Below, one piece after another: positions 19,250 through 28,949 of a stretch of 64,000 nt of DNA. Within the stretch, counting starts at the first letter, position 1; every line of letters begins with the position of its first letter. The position numbers and the translations under genes were made by a program. The DNA is from Tetmemena sp. SeJ-2015 (Eukaryota; Ciliophora; Spirotrichea; Sporadotrichida; Oxytrichidae), in contig JAJKFJ010020966.1 in the NCBI GenBank assembly GCA_027382625.1, forward strand, positions 1-64,000, written 5' to 3'. Under the pieces are notes generated by a model, which searched no databases, had not been told where the DNA came from, and was given only the letters and a program-made list of their open reading frames with translations.

Positions 19250-19912
19250 ATGGGTAAGTTACTACCACACCATACTAGTATTCCTAAGCTCTCCGCTCTC
19301 CGCTCCTATCAGCAATTCAACGGCGATATCAGAAAAGAAACCGAAATATTTTCATTATAAATCATAATGAATCAGTTGAGATCATATCAGCAACATGCAG
19401 AAATGTACTCAACATATTAATTATCGCTTTGTATATATTTAATGACCTAGAATGATAGTGGCATGAGAATAGTTGAGAGATCGAAGCGGAGAGGCGAAGG
19501 CAGTTTTTCCTTTCTATTATGTTTGAATGGTGAACTCATCCTTAATTTTAGCTCGCGCTGCTGCACCCAAGAGAATTAACATTCTCAAATTAAAAGTCCT
19601 TTTGTTTATTAGAAATTTGTAGATGCACATTTTTTGTGATTTAGGAATAAGAAGGTCGCCAAGAAGGCCGTCTCCAAGAAGATCGTCAAGAAGGCTGGTG
19701 CCAAGAAGGTCGCCAAGAAGGCTGCCCCCGTTGCCGCCCCCGTTGCCAATCAAAACCACTTTTATAAGACTGCTTTACATATAAAGTGCTTATAGAACGC
19801 TGCTCCCGCTCAAGCCGCCGCCCCCAAGAAGGCCGCCAAGAAGGTCGCCAAGAAGGCCGTCAAGAAGGTCGCCAAGAAGGTCGCCAAGAAGGCAGCCCCC
19901 TAGAAGCGATGA
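19250..19912 (+). CDS. linker histone H1-like protein
   Basis: ATG at 19250 is split by a 298-bp intron (GTAAGT at 19254 to TTTTAG at 19551) and continues ARAAAPK. The rest is almost only Lys, Ala, Val and Pro in KKVAKKA-type repeats, ending APQKR with the Gln as TAG before TGA 19910-19912. There is no winged-helix globular domain, as is usual for ciliate H1. IESs at 19573 (pointer AAGA) and 19757 (pointer AAC). It would compact macronuclear or micronuclear chromatin. Codon use is strongly biased to AAG, GCC and GTC, a sign of high expression. Confidence 0.88.
19254..19551 (+). other. 298-bp intron in histone H1 gene
   Basis: Starts GTAAGT directly after ATGG and ends TTTTAG before CTCGCGCTGC; splicing gives MARAAAPK. 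It is far longer than the other introns here and could itself contain an IES. CTCCGCT motifs at 19290-19305 and AGCGGAGAG near 19474-19484 are complementary. Confidence 0.75.
19573..19652. other. IES, pointer AAGA
   Basis: 80 bp between AAGA 19569-19572 and 19649-19652; joins AAAPK to KVAKKAV. Confidence 0.7.
19757..19798. other. IES, pointer AAC
   Basis: 42 bp between AAC 19754-19756 and 19796-19798; joins APVANQN to AAPAQAAA. Confidence 0.6.
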
Positions 19913-20579
19913 ACAACTGCGTAGCTTTTTCTCAGCGCTAACTTATCTTCCCTGTGCGATTTTTGATTTCTAAATTTTCAAAACAACTCTTTCTTCAATC
20001 TCTTCTTCCTCTAACTCGTCTCTGTTTGTTTTGCTTGCTGTGTCGTTAATTTATTATACTAAGTTTAAATTTCACTTTCGAAAATTTCTCTCTCTCTTTC
20101 ACTCTCTGTAAATTGTTTCAGATTGACGTGAACTCTTATCGCTCAGATTCTGTCAATAAATCACAGAATATGTCATAATGGATTATTGTGTTTTTTTAAT
20201 CACAAGTTGATATCTGAAAGATATGTAGGGAGAGTGCATGGAAAAGAGTGGCGCACAAATGCATGCTGTCACTCTTGACCTCAGTTGCCAAGATGAGTAG
20301 GAGTTGAGTGAAAGCGCGTAGTCTGAGAGAGAAAGCAGCAGTGAGAGGAGAGGGCGAGATATTTAAAATGATGCAAACAAAAATGGAGGGATTAAACTGC
20401 CCTCATCATTATTATTAAAACAGGCAACACCCACTTAATCAAATTACTAATCTAAACAGATCAATTAAATCAGCTGCGGTTTAATTCAACTGCCTTTAAT
20501 AAGTCAGCATTAAATCTCAGACCCTATTTTAATAATTTGATTAATTCAATTTTATAATCTCTTAATTATAAAATCTACA
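19913..20579. other. intergenic spacer
   Basis: CT-rich 3' flank of the histone gene (19960-20110) followed by AT-rich sequence. No gene or repeat recognised. Confidence 0.5.
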
Positions 20580-21461
20580 ATGAACGACTGTAAGTATCAA
20601 ATCAAACTAGCAGCAGCAGATAAGCTTTTCTCTAAACTTAGTTTGTCCTATCGTATTTTAGGGATATCCGCTTGAATTGACTTTGTGATAAATTAGGATA
20701 TACCTAATATGCAATATAGAACAGATGAGGAACTACCAGTACGTGAGTGCAAACGACACTACGAGATCTGATCAAGACTTGAAGGAGATTCCAACTCAAG
20801 GAAGTGCAAAAGCCAGTTTCAACTGCTCGCTCTGGAGCTTGCAATATAGATACTGAGAAGGCCAGATTCCCCTACTGCATTGTCTGGACTGTAATTAGAA
20901 TATTTATTTAGACTCCTCTGCCCTTGATATCTTGGATCCTGCCGTTCATCGGCCACACAGGAATTGGAGCCAGTGATGGAGTCTTGCACGATTTCGCAGG
21001 GCCATACACAATCGGAATCGATGACCTAGCATTCGGAGAGACTCACAAGTAAATATTATGGATTATGAATTTAACATGCAAGTATGTGCAACTGGATATA
21101 AACGACCAGAACAAGTATGACTGGGCAGTCGACAAGGCAGATCAAATCTACTCACAGATGATGCACAACCTATTCTGGTAAGTTCACTTTACAGGGCCCT
21201 TAATTCATACTGACTTAAAATTTGGCTTTAGTAACAACTGCCACTCTCATGTTGCGAGAGTTCTCAACAAGTACAACTATCAGGGCAGAAGCAATCATAC
21301 TATGATTAGTGTGTGGTGGCTCACAATCACAAGAAGCTAATATGTCAGGTACCAAAATCTTGCATGTCGAATAATCTCATTGTAGTTTCTGGCATGTGAT
21401 TAAAACTTACATTGGTTTCATGGTGCTGTTATCTATAATCCTCTTCTTTAAATTCATTTGA
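20580..21461 (+). CDS. TMEM222: TMEM222 (DUF778) family protein
   Basis: Starts at ATG 20580 (MNDWIYLICNIEQMRNYQ), ends at TGA 21459-21461. Family core is complete: YCIVWTPLPLISWILPFIGH, TGIGASDGVLHDFAGPY, DLAFGETHKYVQLD, then MMHNLFCNNCHSHVARVLN with the conserved Cys/His cluster, and a C-terminal membrane segment (IGFMVLLSIILFFKF). Introns 20590-20661, 21178-21231 and 21349-21385; IESs at 20668, 20891 and 21052; a frame change at 20782-20802 is resolved by an AAGGA repeat. The molecular role of the family is not well known; the fold resembles a papain-like LRAT/NlpC hydrolase with a membrane anchor. Confidence 0.88.
20590..20661 (+). other. intron in TMEM222
   Basis: 72 bp, GTAAGT...TTTTAG. 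The next base starts the pointer of the following IES. Confidence 0.75.
20668..20701. other. IES, pointer GGATAT
   Basis: 34 bp between GGATAT 20662-20667 and 20696-20701; after splicing and excision the frame reads MNDWIYLICN. Confidence 0.75.
20787..20802. other. possible 16-bp micro-IES, pointer AAGGA
   Basis: AAGGA at 20782-20786 and 20798-20802. The reading frame changes here; deleting 16 bp gives QDLKEVQKPVSTA. A one-base sequence error is the alternative. Confidence 0.45.
20891..20914. other. IES (or tiny intron), pointer ACT
   Basis: 24 bp between ACT 20888-20890 and 20912-20914; excision gives IVWTPLPL, the family consensus. Splicing the GT-AG reading would insert one extra Thr. 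Confidence 0.65.
21052..21084. other. IES, pointer AAGTA
   Basis: 33 bp between AAGTA 21047-21051 and 21080-21084; gives FGETHKYVQLD. Confidence 0.8.
21178..21231 (+). other. intron in TMEM222
   Basis: 54 bp, GTAAGT...CTTTAG; restores HNLFCNNCHSH. Confidence 0.9.
21349..21385 (+). other. intron in TMEM222
   Basis: 37 bp, GTACCA...TTGTAG; restores SQYVSFWHVIK. Confidence 0.85.
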
Positions 21462-21632
21462 GAAGTGCAACTAACTCTCCCGAGTTGTCTGTGTTTCAAG
21501 TATATAAATCTCTAAAATAGATTGCTCTGTTGTAATAAAAGTAACATAAGTGCATGCTTGTTAAATTATTAATCATAATTACATCATCAAACTTCAATGT
21601 CACAAATAATAATACTTCTAGAGTTAAACTTT

Positions 21633-23047
21633 TCAGAGGTTCTTCTTGTTAAATTTCTAGCCTGTCGCTTGCATAATAATTTGATTAGTTGCTGCACCTC
21701 CCACAGCGGCTCCTACTCCTGAAGTCGTGGTCATAAGTCTGCCTTTGCTCTTAGCAACTGATGGGAACATAAAGTCCTGCATCTTCTCTAATGCATCATC
21801 TCTTAGCAGCAATAATCCCATGATCTACATAGGTGTGAACTTTCTGAATTCCTCCCATTCAAGCTGTATGCTCATGATATGTGCTTTCTTTTTCTCTTCC
21901 TTTGCTGTGTTAATGATTTGCTTGATAGTGTTGTAGATCACATTTTTGGTGTGGCGATCCAGCACTGTGACTGGGTAGCTCGTCTTGATATCATTAAGCT
22001 GTTGATTGCTCTGAGCAGGCACTAGTTTCTGGCTCTCAGTGAGGAACTTCTTTCGCTTGAGCTCGAAGAAGAAACTACTGCTGACCTTGTCATCCTTAGT
22101 TAAGCTAACTTATTTCATGGCTCTTGAGAATGTCCTTTCTCACAGGCCTTCACGCAGTCTCTGAAGAACTCCTCAAGTTCAATTGCTTTCCTTTGCTTCT
22201 CAAACTACTTCTGAACGGTCTTGAGTGAGACTGTACGCAACTGCCTTTGTTCTTCGTCCAAGCGTGCTATTTAGGAGATATAGTAGGCTACTTCTTCTTG
22301 TTAGTCAGCAGTCATCTAGCTCGTATCCACATGGGGATGCTTTAGATTAGCAATTGAGTACTAAGAATGAGCGTTATTAGGTGGCCATGGTGGACATATG
22401 TTGATGGTCCATGGCCTTTGCATCTCCTCCCATACTTAGACCTCTCTTAATATTAGAGATGAGAGATTTCTCAGCCACTGAGAGCTCATTATTTTTGCTT
22501 GCTTAGTGCTTATTGCAAATACTTGGACTCGTTGGTGAGGAAGAAGCTTTGTGGGTTCTTAATCTCCCTGATTTGGTCCATCAGCTCTTCAATCTCATAG
22601 GACACCTTCAGGTTATCCTTATTGAGGATGTTCAACTCCTCCCTTCTGCCTTCATTGTGGTTTTACAGTCGCTCACATAGTGCCTTCTCTCTATTCAGCT
22701 AACTCTCTAGGAAGTCAAGCTTGTTGCGCAGAGTGTTGGCCACCTTCTCATAGTCTCTGAGTTCGTTAACTATAGTAGTCAGTTCCTAATGGGAGCTGTA
22801 AGGGATTTTTCATGTCTCTGATCTTGCTCTCCAGCTGAAGCACCTTGCGCTTAGCATTGTCTAGCTTTGGGTTATACTGATACTTGAGCATCATGTTGTC
22901 CCTGGAGATTACTCCATTCACTATGAGGTTGAGGTTGTCAAGGACGTCGTCGAACTTCTCCTTGGTTTCTACTGCCTTGTAAAAGCCCTCAGGCGGGATG
23001 AAGTCCGCAGAGGAGTTAAGTGGTTGGGGAGAGGATGCTGATTCCAT
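21633..23047 (-). CDS. coiled-coil protein of unknown function
   Basis: Minus strand from ATG 23047 (MESASSPQPLNSSADFIPP) to TGA 21633-21635, about 450 residues. Long charged helices: VNELRDYEKVANTLRNKL, EEQRQLRTVSLKTVQKQF; a Pro-rich interruption INICPPWPPNN near 22390; C-terminal FPSVAKSKGRL and a small Gly/Ala/Thr tail. At least four frame changes (near 22785, 22510, 22420 and 22130) occur in GC-normal sequence at short direct repeats, so each may be a micro-IES or a one-base error. A cytoskeletal or ciliary role is likely from composition, but no family was recognised. Confidence 0.6.
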
Positions 23048-23181
23048 TGAAACTGCTGCTTCTACAAATCTGCTTTATTATAATTACCAATTTATTTCTT
23101 AAACATGATTCTATTGAACTAATTTATGGATAAGGTTGATAATTTATTAAGAAGTATAATTGGTTTATTTCTCTATCCTGT

Positions 23182-24221
23182 TCAGTTGCCGAACATCTTC
23201 TAGAACATCTTAGTCTCCTTCTGGTGGTACTTCTTGTTGATGTCCTCCACTTTGGCGAGTTCCTTCTTGGCTTCTTCGTTCTCGGGCTCATACTCCAGCA
23301 AGTCCTTCAGCACCTCAATCGCTTGGACGTACTCGCTCTGCTCAGTCAGCCCCCTTGCCTTTGAGGAACAGGTGCTTTTGAGTATTTGTGATCCACTTCG
23401 AGAGCATCGTTGGCAAGGCGGATGACTTCCTTCCAGTCCTTGTTCTTGAGGTAGATCACGCACATGTTAGTGAGGATCTGCTTGTTGAGCACGTTGAGTT
23501 CCTCCTTGAGGTTACGGTACTCCAGAGAGTCCTCGTCCTCCTTCTGGAAATTATTGCGAGCATCCTTGGATCTGAAGTATAGGTTTATCCTGTTGTAGAT
23601 CTTGAGTGCTTTCTTCAGATTCCCTGCCTTATAAGTTTAAGACAACCGAAGATAATTGTCATTTAAAGACGACTTATAGAATCTGGTGGCTATAGACTTG
23701 CTGTCTTGAACTCTCTTTACCTTGTCAGCGATGAGCAGCTTGAACATGTAATCCTTTTATTAGAAGCCAAGCAAGGCGAAGGTGATTACTAGCTCATGCT
23801 TGAAGCTATTAAGCAGTTCCTTATTGAAGCATTTAACAGGACCCTTTACTCTCTCCTCCTCTTCGTTCTTTTCCTTTTTCTCAGTTTGTCCTCCTGCTGC
23901 CTCCTTCACCTCGTAGGTATCGAAATAGTTCTAAAGCTTAGCCTTGGAAGTAGTGCGCACTTCAACTACCTCTCTTAATTTAGTCGTCTTAAGCAGTTTC
24001 CTAACTATTGATGGAACGGTATACTCCTCCAAATCAAATGTCTCGAACTCAGTATCGGGGAGTATGTCAGGGCGGAACTCATCCTCCTCTTCGCTTTCCT
24101 CTTCCTGCTCTCCCTCCTCTGGCTTTGACTTAGTCTTCTTACGTCTCTTTAGAATGGAGTAGTCAAGTCTGTCGAAATCGTTATGGATGAATTTCACCTC
24201 CCCATCTATCTCCACTTTCAC
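23182..24221 (-). CDS. TPR-domain co-chaperone-like protein (FKBP-related)
   Basis: Minus strand, ending TGA 23182-23184. C-terminal three-repeat TPR domain: KAGNLKKALKIYNRINLYFR, LTNMCVIYLKNKDWKEVIRL, KDLLEYEPENEEAKKELA, finishing QKMFGN, like large FKBPs that dock on Hsp90. The N-terminal part ([17 protein letters not shown] and a KSKPEEGEQEEESEEEDE acidic block) has no recognisable isomerase active site. The start is unclear: the frame is closed by TGA just upstream of 24221 and overlaps the end of DRC3. Two one-base runs (near 23362 and 23370) break the TPR frame and look like sequence errors because KALFLKGKGLTEQ is expected. Confidence 0.75.
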
Positions 24222-26068
24222 TTCATAGGCATCCCATCATCAAATTTGAGCTTAAACAAAAGAAGGGTGAGCTTACGGATTTCCTCTCTGAAGCCCTCGC
24301 AGGTCTTAATGATCTCCTCGATGATGTTTCTGTTTCTGGTGTGCTGCTCCTCCAGGATTCTGGTCTCAGTCTGGCGCCAGTCCTCCTGTAAGGTTCTCAC
24401 AATGTCTGTCTCCTTGTCTGAAATCCTAGAGTCCAAGTTTTCCTTAGAGGCTTCCAAGTGGGAGGTTAGGATATCTCTGTCTTCCTTTAAGGGGCCCGGG
24501 GGGGAAATTCAATTGCCTTTTTCCGGAAAAAACCATTTTTTTTTTGTTTTCCTTGCAGTTCCCCCAAAGAGTTCTTTGCTCCTCAGTGAGGCCACTGACT
24601 CGCTCAAACTCAGCGTATGCATGAACCTTGAGAGCTGTATTGAAGCCATCCATCTCATCAAGCACGTCCTTGATGAAAGAGCCGGTCTTGGTCTTCATGT
24701 CATCCATGATTTTCTTGATCTTCTCTTGGAAGTCACTGGTGGACTGTTGCAGAGCTTCACTTAGCTTCATCTCCACGCCCATCAGATCGTCTTCGAGCTG
24801 CTCAATGATGACCAGCAAGTCATCCTCATACTAGTCTATGTCCACATCCTCGTCGTGCTCCTCGAGCATATCGAGGTGGCGGAACTTATTCTTTCTCAGT
24901 CTCTTAAAAGCCTCTATAAGAGAAATGGATTCCGTTTCCGCCTCTCTCTCAGCCTCCCTGAGTACCTGCTCGCAATAGATGAGAGTGTTGATCTTCTCCT
25001 TGTTGCGGGCCTTCATTTCAGTTTGGTACTTGGCAGTGTGCTCGTCTATGTTCTGTTCGAATGGTTGGAAGATTTCGTGGAACTTCTAGAGAGACTGAAG
25101 CAGCTTGCAGTCGTCATCCTCGTCCATGATCTTGTTAACCATACCAATAGTGCACTCAATCTTGGCCTCCTTTGAGAGGGAGGGTCAGTCTACTTCTCCT
25201 GCTCCTCGTTGATCTCCTGATTCTTCTGGTTCTCGAGTTCCTGGTACTCCTCCTTGTGCTTCTCAATGGCCTTCTTCTCTAGGTCTCGTCATCGATGAGT
25301 TCGTAATCCAAGTACTTGAGGTTTTGGAGGAAGGCTATTGCGAACTGGCGATACTCAGCTTCTTTGTTCTTGAAGAAGGGGTTGTCAGCCATCTTGAGCA
25401 CTTGAAGTTTGTTCTTGAGGTTGAATAAGTAACGGATTGCAACAGTGTGGTCAGCAATCAGGTTCTGTCCAACTGAGAGGACGTTGAGTTCGTGCAAGTT
25501 TTCAAGCCCTGACAGCTGAGTGATCTAGTTGGAGAACAGCGACAAGTCAGTCAGCTTGGTCAACTTGTCCAAACCCTCTATCTTCTCAATCAAATTGAAG
25601 GATAGGTCCAGCCATTTAGAAAAAGTGAAATTTAAGCTTTTGTCATTTCAAGTTGACAAGGAAGTCAAGGTTTTGGATCTTGCAGATGATGTTATTGTCT
25701 AGCTGCAACTTTGTTAGTCTGTCGAGTGAGTACAAGTTGTCGATCTCAATAATGTCTAAAGAGATGAATGAATATGATGGGAGTGTGTCTTACTTTTGTA
25801 GGAAAGGGAGAGGTGGGTGAGCACCCAGAGGGGCATGCCGTCGTTATCAAAGATTCGGTTATCCTTATTGTACTGAATCAAGTACTCTCTACAAATAAAT
25901 CAATAAGAAAATGAGAAGAGAGATGCTAAGATGATTCATGCTTTGAAGAAATGCTCAGAGTAGAAAGTACCTGATAAGCTTGTCGTTGATAACTGTGGGC
26001 TTGACAGTCTCCTTCTCCTTTTCGATCTTGGCTTTGCCCTTGAGGCGCTTGCTGATATCAAAGTTCAT
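24218..26068 (-). CDS. DRC3: dynein regulatory complex subunit 3 (LRRC48)
   Basis: Minus strand from ATG 26068 ([18 protein letters not shown]) to TGA near 24218. N-terminal [18 protein letters not shown] matches the family start; leucine-rich repeats follow ([68 protein letters not shown]) and the LRR cap [11 protein letters not shown], then a long coiled coil. DRC3 is a nexin-dynein regulatory complex subunit in motile cilia. Introns 25889-25970 and 25756-25793; one IES (25613-25643, pointer CATTT). One-base frame breaks occur near 25190 and 25280, and 24490-24560 looks like bad sequence, so the C-terminus is unreliable. Confidence 0.88.
25613..25643. other. IES in DRC3, pointer CATTT
   Basis: CATTT at 25613-25617 and 25644-25648; on the minus strand excision removes a TGA and joins FLVNL to KWLDLSFN. 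Confidence 0.85.
25756..25793 (-). other. intron in DRC3
   Basis: 38 bp, GTAAGA...TTTAG on the minus strand; joins HLSLSYK to NIIEIDNL. Confidence 0.8.
25889..25970 (-). other. intron in DRC3
   Basis: 82 bp, GTACTT...TTGTAG on the minus strand; joins INDKLI to REYLIQYN. Confidence 0.8.
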
Positions 26069-26342
26069 ATTTTATTTATAATATTTCAAAATTGAAGTTC
26101 ACTCTCACTTATCTAAATCACGAATTGCTTTTTGGAGGAGGACTGCTAAAATATTCAAATAGTTTTTTGAAATTTTTTAAAAAGTTTGAGCTATAGCTTT
26201 AAAGCTAAGTTTATTATGAGCTGTCACTCGTCATCACCTCTGCGTCTTCTGAATTCTCTCTCTATAAAACTATTTAAACAAAAGAAGAGCCACTCTCAAT
26301 ATTAAAATTTAGTATTTAAGGAAAGAAGAATGAAATATTTTA

Positions 26343-27288
26343 TCATAGATAGTTTTATTGATAATCATTGTAGTTGTCTAATCCATCATCTTGTTGATTA
26401 TTTGTGATTTCAGGTTCATATATATCCTGCATTACTTGGATGTCCAAGATATGCTCCTTGCATTCATTAAAAGTTCATATTTGTAATCTATAATAAAATT
26501 TTGGTTTGAATTGCTTGAGATTTGAGATCAGATCCTCATGATGATCTCTAAACTCCCGCATGACTTACTTCCCCTAAGCTGCCACTGTCAAATAAAATTT
26601 AACTATGATTGTCTTGCATCCATGGAATATTTCAGTGAGGCTCTTTAAATTTTGAAGGTGGCTTCTCCTAAGTCTCCTCTGGCCTTTAGGGTACTTCTCC
26701 ACTATTTCCTCCAACTGAGTCTACTTGCGATTAGGAGCAGCCAAAGTCTGTGTGTTAAAACTGCCTATTCTTGATCTGCTTGCTTGCTGCTTAAACTGGA
26801 ATTTGTCAAAAGCCTAAGAGAAATCTTGCTAAGTAGTATTTTAATAGACTGAATCGGCTATACTCTCTAGATTGAGGTGTAGTTTGAAGGACTTATTCAT
26901 AGGAGACTCTGGGTTTGAAGGCTGAAATTAAAGCTATGGGTCCATGAAACTCCTATTTAAGAAAGAAGAAAATAAGTTTTAATTTTTGTAGACAGTGAGA
27001 TTGTTAATCGACTGTTGACTGTTAAGACTGAAAGCGCTTTGTTTGGAAATTACTTAAGACTGGTTTAGCAAAGTCTTTCTAGAGTTCTTGACTAGATACT
27101 TTTCCTCTATTTGGCTAACTTGAGCCTAGTCTATCTACTCCGCAATTACATCTAGAAAGAAAACTTAAATTGCTATCTTTCGGTGAACCGGGATGGAGAC
27201 TTCTTGGTTTGATCTTTTGAAGCAGCGGCTAGGAGAGGTTTTAAAAAGTGGCTAGATCTTACTGATGCTATTCAGCTATCTGATTCAT
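26343..27288 (-). CDS. Q-rich hypothetical protein
   Basis: Minus strand from ATG 27288 (MNQIAEQHQQDLATFQNL) to TGA 26343-26345. Gln-rich with many TAA/TAG codons. The middle reads MNKSFKLHLNLESIADS and TQLEEIVEKYPKGQRRLR, a basic helix, then LTEIFHGCKTIIVKFYL and a Q/D/N-rich end NNQQDDGLDNYNDYQQ. Frame changes near 26490 and 26960-27000 require two or more IESs in AT-rich stretches that I did not pin down. No domain recognised. Confidence 0.55.
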
Positions 27289-27387
27289 ACTATCTTTCCG
27301 CTATAAAACTTATTAAAAGTAATTAAGGAATAATTTATTCACACAATTTGTGCAATACCTATAACATAATCAATTTGCATTTGGAAA

Positions 27388-28684
27388 TCAGGATGTTGTA
27401 ATCTAAGCGAAGGTGAGTGAGTCCAGTCCGTTCGAGTCGTTGTCCTCCTCTAAGACTCTATGTCGGGGCACGAGGTAAAGTCTCTGCTTGTAGAGTCTGA
27501 GATACTCTCTCAATCTCTAGAAATCTTTCTAGTTCCCATCCTCCAAGAAGTTTGCCAATCTCTTCTCTTTAACAAACTCGTTGAATGAATCAATTGAGTT
27601 CACAATCTATATGGAGTATGTTGGTCTTGTGGGAGATATTTGAGTAGGACATGGTTACATTGTAAGGGTTGTTGTAGTAGTTGATGAGATCTATCTCTTC
27701 CTTGTAGCGCTTGATGTTCTCCTCGTGGTTTCTACTCGCTCTGAAGTTATTTAAGTACTCTATACTGCTCTCAGTCATCTCAGCTGCCTTACTCAAACAT
27801 ATGAGAGAAACTTATAAACAATTTATGATTACTCTTGAGTTGTTCCCTTTCAAGTTAGGTTGGTGCATCGCTCTTTAGTTTCTGAACTCTGAGCGCTTAG
27901 AGGTTCTTGGCTATCTTGGGAGTAGGTTTTTTATCTACTTGCAAAGACGGCTCTATAAATAAACTCTTAATTTGATACTGCGATGGTGTTGAAGGACTCG
28001 AGTGAGGCACGCAGATAGTTAAGTTGTTCATCCATGCCACTCTTGTTCATCAAATTACTCTAATGAGCTTGCTTGAAGCCTTGCGAAGTATAATATATGT
28101 TAAGTGGCTGCTTGTGTAGTCAGAAACAGGGATTAATTTCACTATGGGTAGATTGTACTTCTTTGCTAGTTTGGGTAAATGGATTGATTCATGGAGAATC
28201 CCACGCAGGATTAAAATACTATAATGTTCATTGTGGATTGATTCCTTTCATTTACTTTCTTCTTTCCTCAGAGCTCTTGGAAAGAAGTTATAATAAGCAA
28301 GCATTGCATAAATTAAGAAGAGTCAATTGCTTAATCTTAATAGAGTCTGGATTCATCAACAACGTTTCATCTTGGTTGGTGCTCAAGTGAAGGCAAAAAC
28401 CCGTTCTAGGAATTAATACTATTATGGTTGATCTGATTTTCAACTAGTTCTTTGTCTTTACTGAAATTAGGGATCCTCCTCTTCTCCTCAAACTAATTCT
28501 TTTCTCTCACTTTGAGTTGAGTGACCACTTTAGAGTTTGCATTAGTAGATGATTTAGTTTGCAGGAGAGACAAGGAACTGAGCTATGCGTTTTAGACTTT
28601 TAATTTGTACACCTTATTGTTCAGAATAAATGGATTTTGCTTTACTTTTAAGGTTGCTGTTGATTGCTTCTGATCTAGTTACAT
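27388..28684 (-). CDS. hypothetical helical protein
   Basis: Minus strand from ATG 28684 (MQLDQKQSTATLKVKQNPF) to TGA 27388-27390. Basic Ser/Gln-rich N-terminus, then GMDEQLNYLRASLESFNT, ESSIEYLNNFRASRNHEEN and a helical C-terminus ending NGLDSLTFAQITTS. IESs: 27789-27828 (TTACTC) and a 13-bp AT-only micro-IES at 27951-27967 (CTCT). Several more IESs are needed between 28080 and 28400. No family recognised. Confidence 0.55.
27789..27828. other. IES, pointer TTACTC
   Basis: 40 bp between TTACTC copies at 27789-27794 and 27829-27834; minus-strand excision joins REQLKS to KAAEMTESS. Confidence 0.85.
27955..27967. other. 13-bp micro-IES, pointer CTCT
   Basis: CTCT at 27951-27954 and 27964-27967 with only A/T between; minus-strand excision changes frame correctly and joins AVSNQE to PSLQVDKK. 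Confidence 0.65.
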
Positions 28685-28850
28685 TTTATTGTTGAAAATT
28701 ATATACTCAAATAAATGATAAAATAAATTTATCCTCCATAGTAGTAGATTTAAAGTTCAAAAAAGATGAATGATTGGATATAATCAACTGCTTCTGCCAT
28801 TTAGGCATTACAATAAATTAGAATACAGCACTTGCCAAACAGCTCTCTCA

Positions 28851-28866
28851 CTCATTCATGAATGAG
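28851..28866. repeat. 16-bp perfect palindrome
   Basis: CTCATTCATGAATGAG reads the same on both strands. It lies in the spacer just past the 3' end of the sorting nexin gene. Confidence 0.8.
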
Positions 28867-28949
28867 AGTGTACCACAGATTCAAACTCTTTAAAATTAAA
28901 GATTACATAATCTCTTTTTGTTTTATAGTATAAAATTATATCTTATTGT

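Noticed and set aside
24490..24560. G/C homopolymer block as a genuine IES or GC-rich insert
   Set aside because: No pointer pair flanks it and its runs resemble sequencing noise; reported only as a quality warning.
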